This document shows, in pieces, positions 34,946 through 45,900 of a DNA stretch of 64,000 nt (positions within the stretch are counted from its first letter, which is position 1; every line of letters starts with the position of its first letter). This DNA is from Dipteris shenzhenensis. Its lineage: Eukaryota > Polypodiophyta > Polypodiopsida > Gleicheniales. The position numbers and the translations under genes are program-made. Below the pieces are notes generated by a model that saw nothing but the letters and a program-made list of their open reading frames with translations, searched no databases and was not told the origin of the DNA. The DNA lies in the NCBI GenBank assembly GCA_047967505.1, contig CM106540.1; one strand, written 5' to 3'.

Positions 34946-35419
34946 CTCGGGGGGGTCACTCATCATATGTAACCCTATCACGCTCGGGGGGGTCACTCAT
35001 CATATGTAACCCTATCACGTGAGTTCAACAGAAGGATTTTTTTAATTTCTAAAATTTACATAAATAAATATACATAAGGGACTATTTAAAATAGTTTTGG
35101 AAAAAATTTACAGATTTGTATAGAAAAGGGGTACATTTTATTCATGAAATTTTTTACAGATAAGGGACTTTAAATATAGCCCTTGAACGCACGTGATATA
35201 GAGGGTTTATACATAGTGACAGAAGGATATTTTCTATTTCTAAAATTTACAGAAATAAATATACATAAGGGACTATTTAAAATAGTTTTGGGAAAAATTT
35301 ACAGATTTGTATAGAAAAGGGGTACATTTTATTAATGAAAAATTTACAGATAAGGGATTTTAGAAATAGGCCTTGAACGCACGTGGTATAGAGGGTTTAT
35401 ACATAGTGACCCCCCCAAG
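34946..35419 (-). mobile_element. hAT-type MITE copy 4, tandem composite
   Basis: Flanked by the direct repeat GTCCTTGC (34938-34945 and 35420-35427). It opens with a partial left end (34946-34983), then a full left end (CTCGGGGGGTCACT at 34984) and element body, then at about 35215 a second body fused without its left end, closing in CCCCCCCAAG. The 3' LTR has the same site without the insert (GAAGTCCCTTGCCCTCTTTT near 38982), a paralogous empty site. Confidence 0.9.
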
Positions 35420-36700
35420 GTCCTTGCCCTCTTTTGGGGTCAAGGGGGAGCAACCCTTTGACATCTCTAGGACCTAACCAAGGGGAGCAGCCCATGGTAA
35501 GGTTGGACTCCCAACTTTGGCTCTAAAGGGCTCAATTCAAATGGGAGGATTTGAATTGATTGGCCCTTCAAAGGAACTGTTGGAGAAAAGGGTACCAAGG
35601 AGGAATGAGGCCTTAATGAAGGCGGCTAAACGTTGGAGCCAAGGGAGACTCCGTCAAAAATTTAAAATATACAAAACTCAAGGGATTCCGGGGATTCCAG
35701 GACAGACTGAGCAAGGAGAACCCAGAGAGCATCAAAGCTGGGATCGTGAGCTGCGAGCTCTTGCTCTAACCCTGAGAGTGTTGTGAGGTTTTTTGCTTCA
35801 GCATCTAAGAGATGCTCCCATTGTAAGCTTACCCTATGGCGTTTTGCCCACAGGGCCTCTTCTTTTTGGAATAGAAGACATTCGTTGTCCCTCTCTAGAT
35901 GTTTTTGGTTCCAAACATTGAGGTAGTTAAATGGCAAGCATCATTCTCCCCTCCCCTCCCGTTAAGTGTTGAATGTGCAGGTGGTCGCAGCAGCCTACTT
36001 TCGAGCCAGGGCTTCCCCTTGTCTTGGGGAAGAAGCCCACCAAAGAACAGACCGATCCATAGATCGTGGAGGACGCGGTGACTGACGAGGTGCTGCCTCG
36101 GAGCCATTTTCGGCCGAACCAGAGAGTAGTGCAGCCTCTGTAGGGATCCATTCGATCCAGGAGTTTGTGAGGGTCGAGATACCCTCCTGATTATCTCCCC
36201 TACGAAGCCGCAGGACGTGCGGAGCTCGGACGCAGGAGCACGGGCCGACTGAGACCCTGCCATCGAGCGACAACGGAAGGTGACGGAACTGCAGTTCCGT
36301 CATGTCGAAGCTTGGGAAGCTTCACACAGTCACTCCACCGACCCATTGCTCGAGTCCTTTGGTATAGAGGGACGCCTCCCCGATGAGATCACCAGGCCGG
36401 GCTCGTGACCATAGCAAAGCACCGGTTTGCAAGCACCAACCCGACGAGCTTTTAGGCCATCGACGGAAATCCGTCGACGAAATCGGACGGAGGATGATGG
36501 AAAAGTCGTGGGAGGCTCTCACAGTTGATTGCGAGAGCCATTGCTAGCACCCTCGCTCCTACAAATGCCCACAGTCTGGGAGAAGAAGGGCAACGCCAAA
36601 GATCAGCCGTTCGACGTGCGCATGGTGGCGGGGAGGTCGCCATAGCTGCCAAGCTCCTAGTCTTCTATATAACCATATGGATGGAAAGGGATCACAAGCA

Positions 36701-37260
36701 AGGCCACGGCCCCAGTGGCTAGCCGGGCCTGATGGATTCCGAGCGTTTGGGCAGAGGTTCTGGGTTCGAGTCCGAGCAGGGGGTGCAGAGCGCGAGCCGA
36801 CGAGTAGGCCATCCTCCTTTTGCCAGTCAGCCAAGAACACAATATAACCAAGGGACCCCGCTTGGTTACACCAACCAAGAAAAGGTCCTGTGGTTAGCCC
36901 GATGATAGGCGCTGCGGTTGTTACTTCAGTGGTTCTGAGTTCGATCCCGCGCGCACGGTGGTGCGCGATCCTTTTGGAGGGCCCGCATTCAGGAAGTACA
37001 AAGTAAGGCGAAATTGCCACAACTGGTTACACCAACCAATAAGTGGCTCAGTGGTTGGCGCCACGATTGCGTGGGAGTTGGTCACGGGTTCAAATACCCT
37101 ACTCAGCTATGCAGAGACTTGGGACACGCGCTTGGCCGAAAGTACATGATATATAAATGTGGGTGGGCTTAGTTACATTAACTAAGACCAGCCCCCTTGG
37201 CTAGCCCAATGATAAGTTCTACGCGTTGTTCCTTGGAGGTCTTGTGTTCGAGCTCGGCAG
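36701..37260 (+). repeat. Tandem tetramer of tRNA-like modules with hairpin spacers, 5' LTR
   Basis: Four modules each have an A-box-like TGGCTAGCCGGG, TGGTTAGCCCG, TGGCTCAGTGG or TGGCTAGCCCA (36716, 36891, 37044, 37198) and a B-box-like GGTTCGAGTCC, GAGTTCGATCC, GGGTTCAAATACC or TGTTCGAGCTC (36763, 36937, 37086, 37244). Between them lie three related inverted repeats: CTTGGTTACACCAACCAAG (36861-36879), TGGTTACACCAACCA (37024-37038) and CTTAGTTACATTAACTAAG (37168-37186). Period ~153-175 bp. They are not functional tRNA genes (no full cloverleaf found); they look SINE- or tRNA-derived. Confidence 0.7.
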
Positions 37261-37740
37261 TGGGCCTTCCCTTTGGACACAGTTTGCCAACTTTAGAGGT
37301 ACAGCCAGCCAGTTTTGGCAGTTTGGACAATTTAACCCCAGCTAAATTTAGCTAGTCCCAACTAGTCAGACAAGGAGTTTTTGGGAACAGACTTCACAGG
37401 TGTTTTCCCCCTCTTGTACTGAGTTCCCAAAGTAAGCCACGGGCATTACTTTTGCCACACGAAGATTCGGCAAGTGTTTTGGGAAAGAGAGGTCCTTCAA
37501 AGCTGTAGCTCTCGGGAGGAGCTCTGGGCCTTTCTTCTGAGCATTCAAAAGACCAGGGCACCTTTGTGAAGGTGAAGGTGTCGTCAATTAGGTGGAGGTT
37601 CCTTGGAGGTCTTGTGTTCGAGTTCGGCAGGAGCTCATTTTGCCAGGGATTGCCCTATGCGACAGTCATTATAGACTATCCAGGAAACAGAAAACGCACA
37701 GCCCACTCAAACCATGACATCCCTTTAGCTTCTAGGGGCC

Positions 37741-38815
37741 ATGGGTGAAGATAAGGTAGCCTCCGGTTTGATGTTCATTACTGCTACAGTAAACCAACGC
37801 CTAGTGAGGGCTATGGTGGACAGCGGAGCTAGACATAACTTCATCACCTCCAAGAAAGCCAAGGAGATCGGGTTGAAAGCTGAAATCTATGAAGGCAAGG
37901 TCATGAAGACAGTAAACACTCCACGACAAGCAGTTGCCAAGGTAGCCAAAGGAGTCAATGTCCAAGTGGGAGGCTGTTCTCACAAGTCAGAATTTTCTGT
38001 AGTGGAAATGGACGACTTCGACATGGTGTTTGGGCAAACATGGTTGAGAGCCAACAGGGTCCTGATCAATAGTCATGATGAACAGCTAGTATTCTGCAAG
38101 GATGAAGGTTGGGAGGTGGTAAAAGCATCAAGGCAAAAGGGTGGCACTTTGCCCCAACTCCTCTCAGCTATGCCATTGTAAGAAGCAGTAGGAAAAGGTA
38201 GTCTAACCTACCTAGTGGTCATTGAAGAGCATGAGGAAAACTCAGTTCCATCTACGGGACATGTATCACATGAGGTGCAGGGTTTACTGATGGAGGACGC
38301 TGATATCCTACCCGAGAAGCTCCCAAGGGAGCTTCCTCCTAAACGGGAGGATGACCAGGGAATAGAGGTATATCCAGAATCAGACCCTCCAGCCAAGGCA
38401 GCTGACAGGTTGTCACAAGAAGAGAATGTAAGTGCGGATGCATACGTAAAGACTTGCCACAGTTATGGCCAAGATAAAGCTGATGGAATGAAACCAGTAG
38501 GGAAAGCACTCGTACTATCTACTGCAAGGGGAGCAGCTCCAGTAGGAGGAGCCTTCCACGAGGAGTGGGTAACAAGGCTTAGATCTGCTCGGGAGCAGCT
38601 GGGTAAAGATCAAGGAGATGACGATCCAGCCCGTGAGCAGAGGGATAGAGGTCCAGCTCTAGTGATGGATCCTAGAGAGGGTGAAGACCTCGAGAGTATC
38701 ATGGCACACCGTGATAGCCCGAAACAGTTCAGGCCTAACAGGCTGTACCATTGTCATTGGAGGGAGTAGCCTTCAAGTGAAGACTCGTGGAGGACGAACC
38801 TTCTCTATGGCGGTT
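37741..38815 (+). pseudogene. Element B collapsed gag-pol: protease, RT start, integrase end, chromodomain
   Basis: From ATG 37741 a retropepsin region reads AMVDSGARHNFIT and FDMVFGQTWLRAN, to a stop at 38179-38181. The same frame resumes through LPEKLPRELPPKR (start of RT) and DPPAKAADRLSQEE, then jumps within a few codons to an integrase zinc-finger-like YVKTCHSYGQDKADGMKP and an EEWVTRLRSAREQL linker, and ends with a degenerate chromodomain (DLESIMAHRD, LYHCHWRE, then SEDSW after TAG 38767-38769). RT, RNase H and the integrase core are therefore deleted while the ends stay in register. Non-autonomous relic. Confidence 0.7.
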
Positions 38816-38873
38816 CGTGGACATCGTGTGCGGCTACAATGATTCACACCCTTTCCAAAGAAGTGGGGGAGCA

Positions 38874-38890
38874 AGAGTAAAAGGGGGGGA
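38874..38890 (+). other. Polypurine tract of element B
   Basis: AGTAAAAGGGGGGGA directly before the 3' LTR start TGTAAC; the usual plus-strand primer site. Confidence 0.7.
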
Positions 38891-38891
38891 A

Positions 38892-41059
38892 TGTAACGGG
38901 TGGCCCGTTGATAAGGGACTGATGAGTCTCAGTCCGCCCTCCTTCATCATCACCTTTGGATTCGACATCGGCAGCAAGGAGGAAGTCCCTTGCCCTCTTT
39001 TGGTTCAAGGGGGAGCAACCCTTTGACATCTCTAGGACCTAACCAAGGGGAGCAGCCCATGGTAAGGTTGGACTCCCTAACTATGGCTCTAAAGGGTTCA
39101 ATTCAAACGGATATTTGAATGATTGGCCCTTCAAAGTGACATTGGAGAAAAGGGTACCAAATGAGGAATGAAGCCTTAATGAAGGCATCTGAACGTTGGA
39201 GCCAAGGGATATACTCCCTCCAAAAAAGAAATACACACACACAAAGGATTCCAGGACAGATTGAGCCAGGGAACTCAGAGGACGTCAGTGAGCTGCGAGC
39301 TCTGGTTGTAACCCTAAGAGTGTTGTGAGGTTTTTGCTTCAGCATCTAAGAGATGCTCCCATTGTAAACTTACCCTGTGCGTTTTGCCACAGGGCCTCTT
39401 CTTTTTGGAATAGAAGACATTCGTTGTCCCTCTCTGGATGTTTTTGGTTCCAAAAGTTGAGGTAGTTAAATGGAAAGCATCGTTCTCCCCTACCCTTTCG
39501 TTTAAGTGTTGAGTGTGCAGGTGGTCTCAGCACCCAAGGGATCCTCCTGGATATCTCCCTACGAAGCCGCAGGATGCACGGAGCTCGGACCACGGAGAAT
39601 GAGCCGACTGAGACCCCGCCATCAATGACAGAAGGTGATGGAACTGCAGTTCCATCACGTCGAAGCTTGGGAAGCTTCACACAGTCACTCCACCGACCCA
39701 TTGCTCGAATCCTTTGGTACAGAGGGACGCCTCACCAACGAGATCACCGGGCCGGGCCCGTGACCATAGCAAAGCACCAGTTTGCAAGCACCAACCCGAT
39801 GAACTTTTAGGCCATTGACGAAATCCGTCAACGAAACCGGACGAAGGACGACGGAAAAGTCGTGGGAGGCTCTCATGGTTGATTGCGAGCGCCATTGCCA
39901 GCACCCTCGCTCCTGCGAATGCCCATAGGCTGGGAGAAGAAGGGCGATGCCAAAGATTGGCCGTTCGACGTGCGCATGGTGGCGGGGAGGTCGCCATAGC
40001 TGCCAAGCTTCTAGTCTTCTATATAACCATATGGATGGGAAGGGATCACAAGCAAGGCCACGGCCCCGGTGGCTAGCTGGGCCGTGATGTATTCTGAGAG
40101 TTTGGGCAGAGGTTCTGGGTTCGAGTCCGGAGCAGGGGGTGCAGAGCGCGAGCTGATGAGGAGGCCGTCCTCCTTTTGCCAGGTCAGCCAAGAGCACAAT
40201 ATAACCAAGGGGACCCCGCTTGGTTACACCAACCAAGACAAGGCCCCGTGGTTAGCCCGACGATAGGTGTTGCGGTTGTTACTTCAGTGGTTCTGAGTTC
40301 GATCCCGAGTGCGCGGTGGTGCGCGAAGCTTTTGGAGCGCCCGCGTTCGGGAAGTACAAATTAAGGCGAAGTTGCCACAACTGGTTACACCAACCGACAA
40401 GTGGCTCGGTGGTTGGCTCTACGAGTGCATGGGAGTCGGTCACGGGGTTGGAATACCCTACTCAGCTGTGCAGAGACTTGGGACACGCGCTTGGCCGAAG
40501 TACATGATATATATATGTGGGTGGGTTTAGTTACAATAACTAAGACCAGCCCCTTGGCTAGCCCAACGATAAGTTCTGCACGTAGTTCCTTGGAGGTCTT
40601 GAGTTCGAGTTCGGCGGTTGGCCTATCCTTTTTGGCATATTCCGCAACTTAGAGGTACAGCTAGCAATTTTGGTGGTTTGGATAATTTAGCACCAGCTAA
40701 ATTTAGCTAGTCCCAACTAGTCAATCAAGGGACTTTTGAGAACAGATTTCACAGGCACGTTCCTCCTCATGGTCCTGAGTTTCCGGAGTGAGCCTCGGGC
40801 ATTGCTTTGCTACACGGCGCTTCGGCAAGTGTTTTGCGAAGGAGAGGTTCTTCAAGGCCATAGCACTCGGGAAGCATCTGAAGGACCAAGGTACCTTTGT
40901 GAAGGTGAAGGACAGTTAGTCAAGTGGAGGTTCCCATCAGCAAGACAGTTGCAGATCCAAGAGGTCAAGCGGGTACTCTGGGATCCCGGTAGGGGACCAA
41001 ACCGGGGAGCAAAGAAAAGAGAAAAGTGAAAAAAATTTAGGGAAAACTTTGCCCTCGTG
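38892..41059 (+). repeat. Element B 3' LTR
   Basis: About 2168 bp, starting TGTAACGGG and ending CCCTCGTG, where the intact form would add ACA. It carries the empty MITE site and a second tRNA-like tetramer (40056-40625) with hairpin CTTGGTTACACCAACCAAG at 40219-40237; module 3 has lost its B box. Right flank is spacer repeat from 41060. Confidence 0.85.
40056..40625 (+). repeat. tRNA-like tetramer, 3' LTR copy
   Basis: Same order as at 36701-37260. A boxes near 40070, 40249, 40402 and 40554; B-box-like sites at 40118-40128 and 40295-40305 and near 40601. The perfect hairpin between modules 1 and 2 is identical in both LTRs; the others have diverged. Confidence 0.65.
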
Positions 41060-41479
41060 GATAGAGGGGGGGGCATGGGGGGGGAGGGGGGGGGCACATG
41101 GGGGGTGGGCGTGGGGGGGGGGCATGGGGAGGGTACGCGACATGCGCGCAAGGAGAAAGGGGGGGGGGCATGGGGGGGGGGGCATGGGGCATGGGCATGG
41201 GAGGGAGGGAGGGGGGCATGGGGGTGGGGTGGGGTGGGGGGGCATGGGGAGTGGGAGGGGGGGGGTACACGACATGCAGGCAAGGGGAGGGTGGGAGGCA
41301 TGGGGGGGAGGGGGGGCGTGGGGGGGGGGGGGCATAGGGAGTGGGAGAGGGGGGGTACGCGACATGCATGCAAGGGTGGCTGGGTGGGGGCATGGGGGGT
41401 AGGAGGGGGGGGGGGGGAAGGGGGGGGCACGTGGGGGGGGTGGGGGGGGCACGTGGGGAGTGGGAGGGTACGCGACATG
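41060..41479 (-). repeat. rDNA spacer alpha repeats, right flank of element B
   Basis: G runs with CGACATGCGCGCAA and CGACATGCATGCAA units; continues after the MITE at 41723. Confidence 0.85.
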
Positions 41480-41722
41480 CTCGGGGGGTCACTCATCTAT
41501 GTAACCCTATCACGTGAGTTCAACAAAGGATATTTTTTATTTCTAAAATTTACAGAAACAAATATACATAAGGGACTATTTAAAATAGTTTTGGAAAAAT
41601 TTACAGATTTGTATAGAAAAGGGGTACATTTTATTAATGAGAAATTTACACAGATAAGGGATTTTAAAAATATGCCTTGAACGCACGTGGTATAGAGGGT
41701 TTATACATAGTGACCCCCCGAG
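41480..41722 (-). mobile_element. hAT-type MITE copy 3
   Basis: 243 bp, reversed relative to copies 1 and 2, starting CTCGGGGGGTCACTCATC. Flanked by GCGACATG (41472-41479 and 41723-41730). The target is the conserved core of an alpha repeat. Confidence 0.92.
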
Positions 41723-42985
41723 GCGACATGTGCGCAAGGGGAAAGGGGGGGAGGGGGGGCATGGGAGGTGGGGTGGGGGGACATGGGGAGTGGGGAGGGG
41801 GGGGGTACGCGACATGCACGCAAGGGGGAGGGTGGGAGGCATGGGGGGGCATGGGCCGTGGGAGGGGGGGTACGCACATGCGCACAAGGGGGGGGGCATG
41901 GTGGGTTGGGGGGGTGGGGGGGGATGGGGCATGGGAAGGGGGGGGGGAGGGGGGGTACACAACATGTGCGCAAAAGGGCAGGGGGGAGGGACATGGTGGA
42001 TTGGGGGGGGCATGGGAGCAGGGGTGGGGGTACGTGACATGCGCGCAAAGGCGGAGGGGGGGAGGGGGGGCATGGGTTGGGGGGGGGGGGCATGGGCGTG
42101 GGGGGGGGGGCATGGGGAGTGGGAGAGGGGGGGGGATACGCGACATGCGCACAAGGGGGGACGGGGGGTATGTGACATGAGCGCAAAGGGGGGGTACGAG
42201 ACATGCACGCAAAGGGGGGGTACGCGACATGCACACAAAGGGGGGGAGGGGGTACGCGCGACATGCGCGTAAAGGGGGGAAGGGGGGTATGTGACATGTG
42301 TGCAAAGGGGGGGGGGCATGGGGTGTGGGAAAGGGGTGTACGGGAGGGGGGGTACGCGACATGAGCACAAGGGGGGAGGTGCATGGTGGGTTGGGGGAGG
42401 TACGTGACATGCACGCAAAGGGCCGCATGGGGGGTAGGAGGGGGGTACACGATATGCGCGCAAGGGGGGGGGAGGGGCATGTTGGGTTTTGGGGGGGGGG
42501 TACACGACATGCGCGCAAAGGGGGGTGGCATGGGGGGTAGGGGGGGTACGCGATATGCGCGCAAGGGGGGGAGGGGCATGTCGGGTTGGGGGGGTGCGCG
42601 ACATGCGCGCAAAGGGGGGGGAGGGTGGTTTGGGGGGGGTATGCGACATCTGCACAAGGGGGGGGGAGTGGAGCGTAGGGGAGGGGGGTTGCCACGGCAT
42701 GCGCGCAAGGGGGGGAGGGGGGTGTGGGTTCGTGACATGCATGCAAAGGGAGGGGGAGGGGCATGGTGGGTGGGGGGTTACGCGACATGCGCACAAATGG
42801 AGGGGCGACATGCATGCGAAGGGGGGATGGGTGTGGGAGGGGGGGTACCGCGACATGCGCACAAGCGGGGTTGGAGGCATTGGGAGGCGGGTACACGACA
42901 TGCGCGCAAAGGGGGGCTTGGGGACGAGGGGCAACATGCACGTAGGGGGAGGGGCATTTTGGGTTGGGGGTACGCGACATGCCCC
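41723..42985 (-). repeat. rDNA spacer alpha repeats
   Basis: Unit for unit similar to 11865-12990, including the transition to beta repeats through GACATGCCCCTCCC near 42980 (and 12990), so the two spacers are paralogous copies. Confidence 0.87.
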
Positions 42986-45900
42986 TCCCTCGACTCGGGA
43001 GCCCGAGGGCACAACGGCATGGGAATGGAGGCGAGGGTGTGTAGGTCGTTGTAGGGGGCATGGCAGTGTCGGGTGCGGGTACGCAGGGTGTGGTTGGGGG
43101 ATGTGGCAACGTCGGGTTGGAGGTGTGGGCATGCAGGACATGGCCGACGGTGCGACAATGTTCGGGGCACCACGTGTCATGACTCGACTCGAGAGCCCGA
43201 GGCGTGCGGCGTCGGGTTGGAGGCGAGGGTGCGCGGGTCATTGTCGGGAGTGCGGCAGCATCGGGTTGGAGGTGCAGGCTACGCGTGGCCGGGGGTGAGA
43301 CGCGAGTGCCACACATCTCGACCCGACCTGAGAGCCCGTGGGATGGGGGCACGGCAGCGTCGGGTTGGAGGCGTGGGTGCGCTTGGCATCGTCAGGAAGC
43401 AACATGCGTCCCGACCCGACTTGGGAGCCCGAGGCGCCACCGTGAGACAGGGGTGCGGCGGTGTCGAGTGGAGGTGTGGGGTGCGTCGGGCGTGGTCGGG
43501 GACACGATAGCGTGGGTTGGAGACGTGGGTGCACGGGGAGTGCGGGGAGGTGCGGCAGCATTCGGGGTGCCACGCATCCCGACCCGACTCGGGAGCCCGG
43601 GGCGCCATCGTGGGATAGGGAGCCGGCGGCGTCGGGTTGGGGGCATGGGTGCACAGGGCACGGTCGAGGGCGTGGCAGTGTCAGGTTGGAGGCGTGGGTG
43701 CATGGGGCATGGTCGGGGGTGCGACAGTTTTCTAGGCGCCACACGTCCTGACCTGGGAGCCCCGAGGCACCACTGTGGGACAAGGGCACGGCGATGTCGA
43801 TTAGAGGCATGGGTGCGCGGGGCATCGTGGGGGCGCGGCAGCATCGGGTTGGAGGCACGGTTGCACATGGCGAGGTCGAGGGCGGCAACGTCAGGTTGGA
43901 GGCATGGGCATGGCCGGGGGCGTGGCAACTTTCAGGGTGTTCCAGACCTGACTCTCAGGAGCCCGAGCCGCCACCGTGGGGACGGGGCGTGGTGGGGTCA
44001 GGTTCCTACGACGAGGGGTGCGCGGGGCGTCTCAGGGGCACGGTAGTTTCGGGTTGCAATCGTGGGCGCGTTGGAGGCATGGGCATGCGGGACGTGGCTG
44101 GGGGCGCGGCAAAGTTCAAGGCACCACGCGTCTCGACCCGACTCGGGAGCCCGAGGCGCCACCGTGGGACGGGGGACGGCGGTGTTGGGTTGCTACGATG
44201 GGAGGTGCGCAGGGCATGGCCGGGGCACAGCAGCATCGAGTTGCAATCGTGGGCACGTAAGACGTGGCCGAGGGGCGCAGCAGTTCGGGGCACCACGCGT
44301 CGCGACCTGACTCGTGAGCCGAGGGCGCGACAGCGTCAGGTTGAAGGTGAGGGTGCGCGGGTCATCGTCGAGGGCACGGCAGCATCGGGTTGTAGGTGCG
44401 AGCACACGGGGCCTGGCCGAGAGATGCGGCAATGTCGGGTTGGAGGCATGGGCACGCAGGACATGGCCGGGGGCACGGCAACGTTCAGGGCACCACGCGT
44501 CGCAACCCGACTCGGGAGCCTGAGGCGCCACCGTGGGACGGAGGCACGGCGGCGTCGGGTGGAGGCGAGTACACGAGTCATCGTCAGTGGCACAGCAGCA
44601 TCGGGTTCGAGGTGCGAGCGTGTGGGGCATGGCCGATGGCACGGCCACGTCGGGTTGGAGGCGTGGGCGGGTAGGATGTGGCCGGGGGGCGTGGCAGCAT
44701 TCAGGGCACCACGTATCGTGACCCGACTCGTGAGCCCGATGCGCCATCGTGGGACGAGGGCGCAGCGACATCGAGTTAGAGATGGGGCTACATGGGTTGT
44801 CGTCGGGGGGCGCAACAGCGTCGGGTTGGAGGTGCGGGCGCACGGGGCATGGCCGAGGCCATGGTTGGAGCCACGTCGGGTTGGAGGCATGGGTGTGTAG
44901 GACGTGGCCGAGGGCGCGACAGCGTTCTGGGCACCACACGTCGCGACTCGACTCGGAAGCCCGAGGGTGCCACCATGGGACAGGAGCGTAACGGTGTCGG
45001 GTTGGAGGCGAGGCTACGTGGGTCATCGCCGGGGGCGTGGCAACGTCGAGTTGGAGGTGCGAGTGCACACGCGGGGCATCATGGGGGCATGGCAATGTCG
45101 GGTTGCAGGTGCGGGTGCACCGGACGTGGTCAGGGGCGGCAACGTCAGGTTGGAGGCATGGGCGTGGCGGGGGTGCGGCAACGTTCGGGGCATCTCGACC
45201 CGATTCAGGAGTCCGAGCCACCACCGTGGGACAGGGGCGCGGCGGGGTCCGGTTTCTACGACGAGAGGTGCGCGGAGCATCTCGAGGGCGTGATAGTGTC
45301 AGGTTGCAGTCGTGGGCACGTTGGAGGCGTGGGTGTGCGGGACATGGCCAGGGGCGCGGCAACGTTCAGGGCACCACATGTCTTGACCCCACTCGGGAGC
45401 CCGAGGTGCCACCGTGGGACGGGGGCACGATGGTGTTGGGTTGCTACGGCGGGAGGTGCACGGGGCATGGCCGGGGCATGGCATCATCGGGTTGCAATCG
45501 TGGGCGTGCAGGATGTCGGGCCGGGGGTGCAACAGAGTTCGGGGCACCATGTGTCGTGACCCATCTCGGGAGCTCGAGGGCGCGACGGCATCAGGTTGGA
45601 GGCAAGGGTGCACAGATCGTCGCGGGGGGCACGGCAGCATCAGGTTGGAGGTGCGGGCATGCGGGGCATGGTCGGGAGATGGCGGCAATGTCGGGTTGGA
45701 GGCATGGGCATGCAAAGACGTGGCCGGGGGCACGGCAACATTCGGGGCACCACGCATCGCGACCCGACTCGGGAGCCCGAGGCGCCACCATGGGATGGAG
45801 GCACGGTAGCGTCGGGTCGGAGGCGAGTGCACGGGTTATCGTCGGGGATGCGGCAACGTCGGGTTGGAGGTGCGGGTGCATGGGGAGTGGCTGGGGACAC

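Larger units (their letters stand above)
34847..37604 (+). repeat. Element B 5' LTR (3' truncated, with MITE)
   Basis: Matches 38892-40945 throughout except for the inserted MITE composite (34946-35419). At about 37604 it stops aligning and instead shows a second copy of TTGGAGGTCTTGTGTTCGAG from 37231, which suggests the internal deletion arose by template switching at a short repeat. Confidence 0.8.
34847..41059 (+). mobile_element. Chromovirus-like element B with ~2.2-kb LTRs, internally deleted
   Basis: Two direct LTRs begin TGTAACRGGTGGCCCGTTGA at 34847 and 38892. The 3' LTR runs to CCCTCGTG at about 41059; the inverted fragment at 60481 shows that the intact end is CGTGACA. A polypurine tract (AAAAGGGGGGGA, ending 38890) precedes the 3' LTR. 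The 5' LTR breaks at about 37604 without its end or primer site. The inner part is only ~1.3 kb and holds collapsed pol remnants. The 5' LTR also carries a MITE composite. A non-autonomous, decayed element; target duplications are not clear because flanks are G runs. Confidence 0.85.

Noticed and set aside
34463-34996. Proline-rich ORFs around 34463-34996
   Set aside because: Composition of spacer repeats flanking element B.
36322-37020. ORFs in the LTRs of element B
   Set aside because: They are similar in both LTRs only because LTRs are duplicates; they overlap the tRNA-like array and show no domain.
36701-37260. Functional tRNA genes
   Set aside because: A- and B-box-like sites are present but no module gave a convincing full cloverleaf or clear anticodon by eye.
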